Source of the DNA: an uncultured Kineosporia sp.
GTDB lineage: Bacteria > Actinomycetota > Actinomycetes > Actinomycetales > Kineosporiaceae
DNA: 8,064 nucleotides
Assembly (NCBI GenBank): GCA_937859855.1
Contig: CALMAR010000072.1
Span: forward strand, 1-8,064
Direction of reading: 5' to 3'
Each line of letters opens with the position of its first letter. The stretch's first letter is position 1. This document shows, piece by piece, positions 6,419 through 8,064 of the stretch. The position numbers and the translations under genes are program-made. Below the pieces are notes generated by a model, which was given only the letters and a program-made list of their open reading frames with translations, was not told the DNA's origin and searched no databases.

Positions 6419-6447
6419 GGGCCGACAGTAACGGCCGGCCCGTGTTC
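6413..6447. repeat. 12-base perfect inverted repeat over the P450 start codon
   Basis: The arms GAACACGGGCCG (6413-6424) and CGGCCCGTGTTC (6436-6447) pair perfectly around an 11-base loop. On the minus strand this is a GC-rich hairpin after the fasciclin stop (6472), and its second arm contains the P450 GTG (6416-6418). It could be the fasciclin terminator, though no U-run follows, or an operator. If it forms in a read-through mRNA it would mask the P450 start. Confidence 0.6.
6425..6430 (-). promoter_or_regulatory. Candidate -10 box of the P450 gene (leaderless)
   Basis: On the minus strand TACTGT fits TAnnnT and ends six bases before the GTG at 6418. It lies in the loop of the inverted repeat 6413-6447, so the dyad would flank the promoter core. 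No clear -35 is seen. Confidence 0.38.
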
Positions 6448-6471
6448 AGCTGACTGCGAGCGTAATGACGT

Positions 6472-7101
6472 CTACTTGGGGTTCAGCACCGTGTCGATCA
6501 GGTACACGGTGGCGTTCGCGGTCCGCACGCCGCCACAGATCACCTTGGCGCCGTCGACAGTCAGATGGTCACCGCTCCCGGCGACCTTCAGCGAGCCACC
6601 CTGGACGGTGGTGTGTGACCCGTCCACCTGGTCAGGCGGCAACTGCCCGGCGATCACGTGATACGTCAGGATCTTGGTCAGCGCGGTCGAGTTGCTCTTC
6701 AGCGACGCGATGGTCTTGGCCGGCAGTTTCGCGAAAGCGTCATCCACTGGCGCGAAAACCGTGAACTGGCCACTGTTGAGCGTTTTCACCAGATTGACGT
6801 TGGGGTTCAGCTTGCCCGAGACGGCAGAGCCGAGAGTCTTCAGCATCGGGTTGTTGCTGGCCGCGGTCGCGACCGGAGCCTGAGCCATCCCCGCCACCGA
6901 ACCGGCGCCGGACGGAACAGCTTTCGCATAGGCCGCACAGCCCGGGCCGACCAGGCTGGCGGCTGGAGCCGCGCTCGCCGGGGCCGAAGCGCCGCCGGAG
7001 CTGCCGGTGCTCCTGGCGTCACTGCCACCGCAGGCGGACACCCCGGCAGTCGCCACCACAGCCGTGCCCAGAGCAAGGCCGAGGCGAATCTTGGTATTCA
7101 T
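6472..7101 (-). CDS. Fasciclin-domain lipoprotein, MPB70/MPT83-like
   Basis: This 209-residue exported lipoprotein has a short basic N-terminus, a hydrophobic stretch and a lipobox VSAC with acceptor Cys24, followed by a Ser/Ala/Gly-rich tether (25-50). The rest is one FAS1 domain: [15 protein letters not shown] (113-127, H1), LTYHVI (145-150, YH motif) and [11 protein letters not shown] (198-208, H2). Blocks such as [22 protein letters not shown] and [11 protein letters not shown] closely match mycobacterial MPB70/MPT83, and the two domain cysteines (55 and 189) correspond to their disulphide. FAS1 proteins act in adhesion or cell-surface contacts; the ligand here is unknown. The ATG at 7101 has a strong GGAGGAG eight bases upstream. 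In mycobacteria these proteins are controlled by SigK and its anti-sigma factor RskA. An RskA-like remnant lies 370 bases upstream on the same strand. Confidence 0.92.
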   Translation of the reverse strand: MNTKIRLGLALGTAVVATAGVSACGGSDARSTGSSGGASAPASAAPAASLVGPGCAAYAKAVPSGAGSVAGMAQAPVATAASNNPMLKTLGSAVSGKLNPNVNLVKTLNSGQFTVFAPVDDAFAKLPAKTIASLKSNSTALTKILTYHVIAGQLPPDQVDGSHTTVQGGSLKVAGSGDHLTVDGAKVICGGVRTANATVYLIDTVLNPK

Positions 7102-7471
7102 GAGATGGTCTCCTCCAGAGCAGGCGAGACCAACGTCCGGCTCAAGTGTTCAGGCCGGCTCGTGATCTGAAAGCTCTTGTGGCAGATAGGGAAGCTGGGA
7201 CGGCGCTCGCGCGCGGTGTGGGTACCTAGCGCCTCGTCCCGCTGCCAGGCCCACTGCCGCCACAGGCTGGTGGTGACCGAAGGGGCACTCGGCATCCTGC
7301 CTAGACCGCATCGACCGAACCTGGACCGCGGATATACCGGGTGCTGCGCCAAGGCTACCCCAGCGACGGCCGCACCCCAGCTCGGCACACCACGGCCACC
7401 GCCTCGATTTCACGGCAAACCGTGGACCAGGAGCGGAACTCAGACGTGCTTGCGGCCCGGTCTGATGCTGC
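7102..7471. other. Gap without a confident gene
   Basis: This 370-base stretch lies between the RskA-like gene and the fasciclin gene. A minus-strand reading frame of 96 codons from GTG 7388 ends at TGA 7098-7100, overlapping the fasciclin ATG as ATGA. Its product matches nothing I know, has no domain, and uses many A/T-ending codons, so it is more likely chance or relic sequence. The fasciclin Shine-Dalgarno is at 7110-7116. A small hairpin, CACGG 7411-7415 with CCGTG 7420-7424, and a 6-base dyad, TCAGAC and GTCTGA on the minus strand (about 7440-7465), follow the RskA-like stop. They could end that transcript, but neither has a T-run. I found no clear SigK-type promoter. Confidence 0.4.
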
Positions 7472-7855
7472 TCATACCTCGAGAGTGAGGATCGGATTCG
7501 TGGTGGGCTGCTTGGAGCCACCCTCAGGCTCGACCGAGACGGCCAGGCTGGATCCGCGGCTGACCCCTTGCACCAGTTCCTGCCCACTGCCGCCGGAAAG
7601 GTCGATCACTCCCCTGGAGTGGATGCCGGCCCGGTCGATCAGCCAGAGTTGATAGATCCGGTCCCCGGGCAGCGCCGGCAGATCGTCGGCCGCGAAGACG
7701 GCCTGGCCGCTGGCGGCCACCACCGCCGCGCCGAAGATGCAGCAGAAGGCGACGATCGCGGCCGACCGGTAGCGAAGGACGGGGTAGACCAGAGTGGCGA
7801 AGGTCAGTCGCTCGGCGCGCGGCTCGACGTCGTTGGAGAAAACCGTGCTCGACAT
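7472..7855 (-). CDS. Shortened RskA-like anti-sigma factor, membrane segment plus outer domain
   Basis: The last 80 residues match the extracytoplasmic C-terminal domain of anti-sigma-K factors: LPALPGDRIYQLWLI (59-73) and the ending SVEPEGGSKQPTTNP (107-121) are the family's hallmarks. A membrane segment precedes it (about 31-49). The family is usually about 230-250 residues with an N-terminal cytoplasmic domain that holds the sigma factor. Here only about 30 unrelated-looking residues lie before the membrane segment, and the link to the outer domain is also short. It probably cannot bind a sigma factor, so it is either decayed or reused. Reading upstream of ATG 7855 in the same frame gives no anti-sigma sequence before a stop at 7973-7975. 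There is no Shine-Dalgarno; TATCAC six bases upstream is a poor -10. It could instead be counted as a pseudogene. Confidence 0.75.
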   Translation of the reverse strand: MSSTVFSNDVEPRAERLTFATLVYPVLRYRSAAIVAFCCIFGAAVVAASGQAVFAADDLPALPGDRIYQLWLIDRAGIHSRGVIDLSGGSGQELVQGVSRGSSLAVSVEPEGGSKQPTTNPILTLEV

Positions 7856-8064
7856 CGTTACGTGATACTGCGGCGGTTTACGCGGGTGACGTCGGCGATG
7901 AGCCGGAACGAGATGACGGGCGCGGGGATTGACGAACGCATTGAATGAATGAAGCCGAAGGAAGCGCCGGGGTCATGACCGTTGGGTGTCCGCATGATGC
8001 CTCTGTTCGCAGCGCGACCGCCAGACCTGACGTCGGCACGGGGATCGCCGCAGCTTGAGCTTAC
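7856..8064. other. Right edge without a confident gene
   Basis: No recognisable gene lies here. A 45-codon minus-strand frame (7858-7995) and a 37-codon plus-strand frame (7945-8058) exist but look like chance. There is no trace of a SigK coding sequence. Immediately before the RskA-like start, the minus strand carries two similar blocks, GCGTAAAC and ACGTAACG, about 20 bases apart. They could be a promoter or paired binding sites; this is only a pattern. Confidence 0.3.

Noticed and set aside
7102..7320. SigK-type promoter (CCATCC / CCGAAT) upstream of the fasciclin gene
   Set aside because: Only weak partial matches such as CCTATC are present, and no matching -10 lies at the right distance.
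7858..7995. A 45-codon minus-strand frame ending just before the RskA-like start
   Set aside because: No recognisable sequence and no Shine-Dalgarno. The length is expected by chance in GC-rich DNA.
7945..8058. A 37-codon plus-strand frame at the right edge
   Set aside because: No recognisable domain and no Shine-Dalgarno. It overlaps a chance frame running antisense through the RskA-like gene.

Overview
The window looks like chromosomal DNA of a high-GC actinobacterium. Codon third positions are mostly G or C, several starts are GTG, and the gene families are actinobacterial: an MPB70/MPT83-type fasciclin lipoprotein, an RskA-type anti-sigma domain, a CYP107-like P450, and the MLEGWRAQ-type tyrosine recombinase family. 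I cannot name the genus. I found no rRNA, tRNA or CRISPR array and no complete mobile element.

Layout, left to right. 1-164 holds no confident gene. 165-1010 (-) is an endonuclease/exonuclease/phosphatase (EEP) family protein, divergent from a GNAT acetyltransferase (1105-1626, +). The GNAT gene converges on a 108-residue unrecognised protein (1650-1976, -). Next come a RibD-C/dihydrofolate-reductase-like protein (2101-2673, +) and a SAM-dependent methyltransferase (2762-3544, +). The methyltransferase ORF runs head-on into a broken tyrosine recombinase (about 3461-4328, -). After that everything reads on the minus strand: a PilZ-domain protein (4337-5077), a cytochrome P450 (5234-6418), a fasciclin lipoprotein (6472-7101), about 370 bases without a confident gene, a shortened RskA-like membrane protein (7472-7855), and about 209 bases without a confident gene.

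Two places show genome decay or rearrangement. At about 3461 the recombinase has lost its catalytic C-terminus, and the methyltransferase has lost its normal stop. The methyltransferase now reads about 28 extra codons antisense through recombinase sequence. At 7472-7855 only a membrane segment and the outer RskA domain remain of an anti-sigma factor, next to the type of lipoprotein that SigK/RskA controls in mycobacteria. No sigma factor gene is seen in the window.

An unexpected signal is shared by start sites. Four genes without a Shine-Dalgarno sequence (EEP, GNAT, methyltransferase, P450) each have a -10-like hexamer (GATAAT, TACCCT, TAGGTT, TACTGT) ending exactly 6 or 7 bases before the start codon. 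That is the layout expected of leaderless transcripts. The genes with a good Shine-Dalgarno (RibD-C, PilZ, fasciclin) lack it. Other regulatory candidates are a 22-base near-palindrome at 5186-5207, a 12-base perfect inverted repeat covering the P450 start codon, and a 13-base inverted repeat in front of the methyltransferase. I see no convincing new multi-gene defence or biosynthetic system here.
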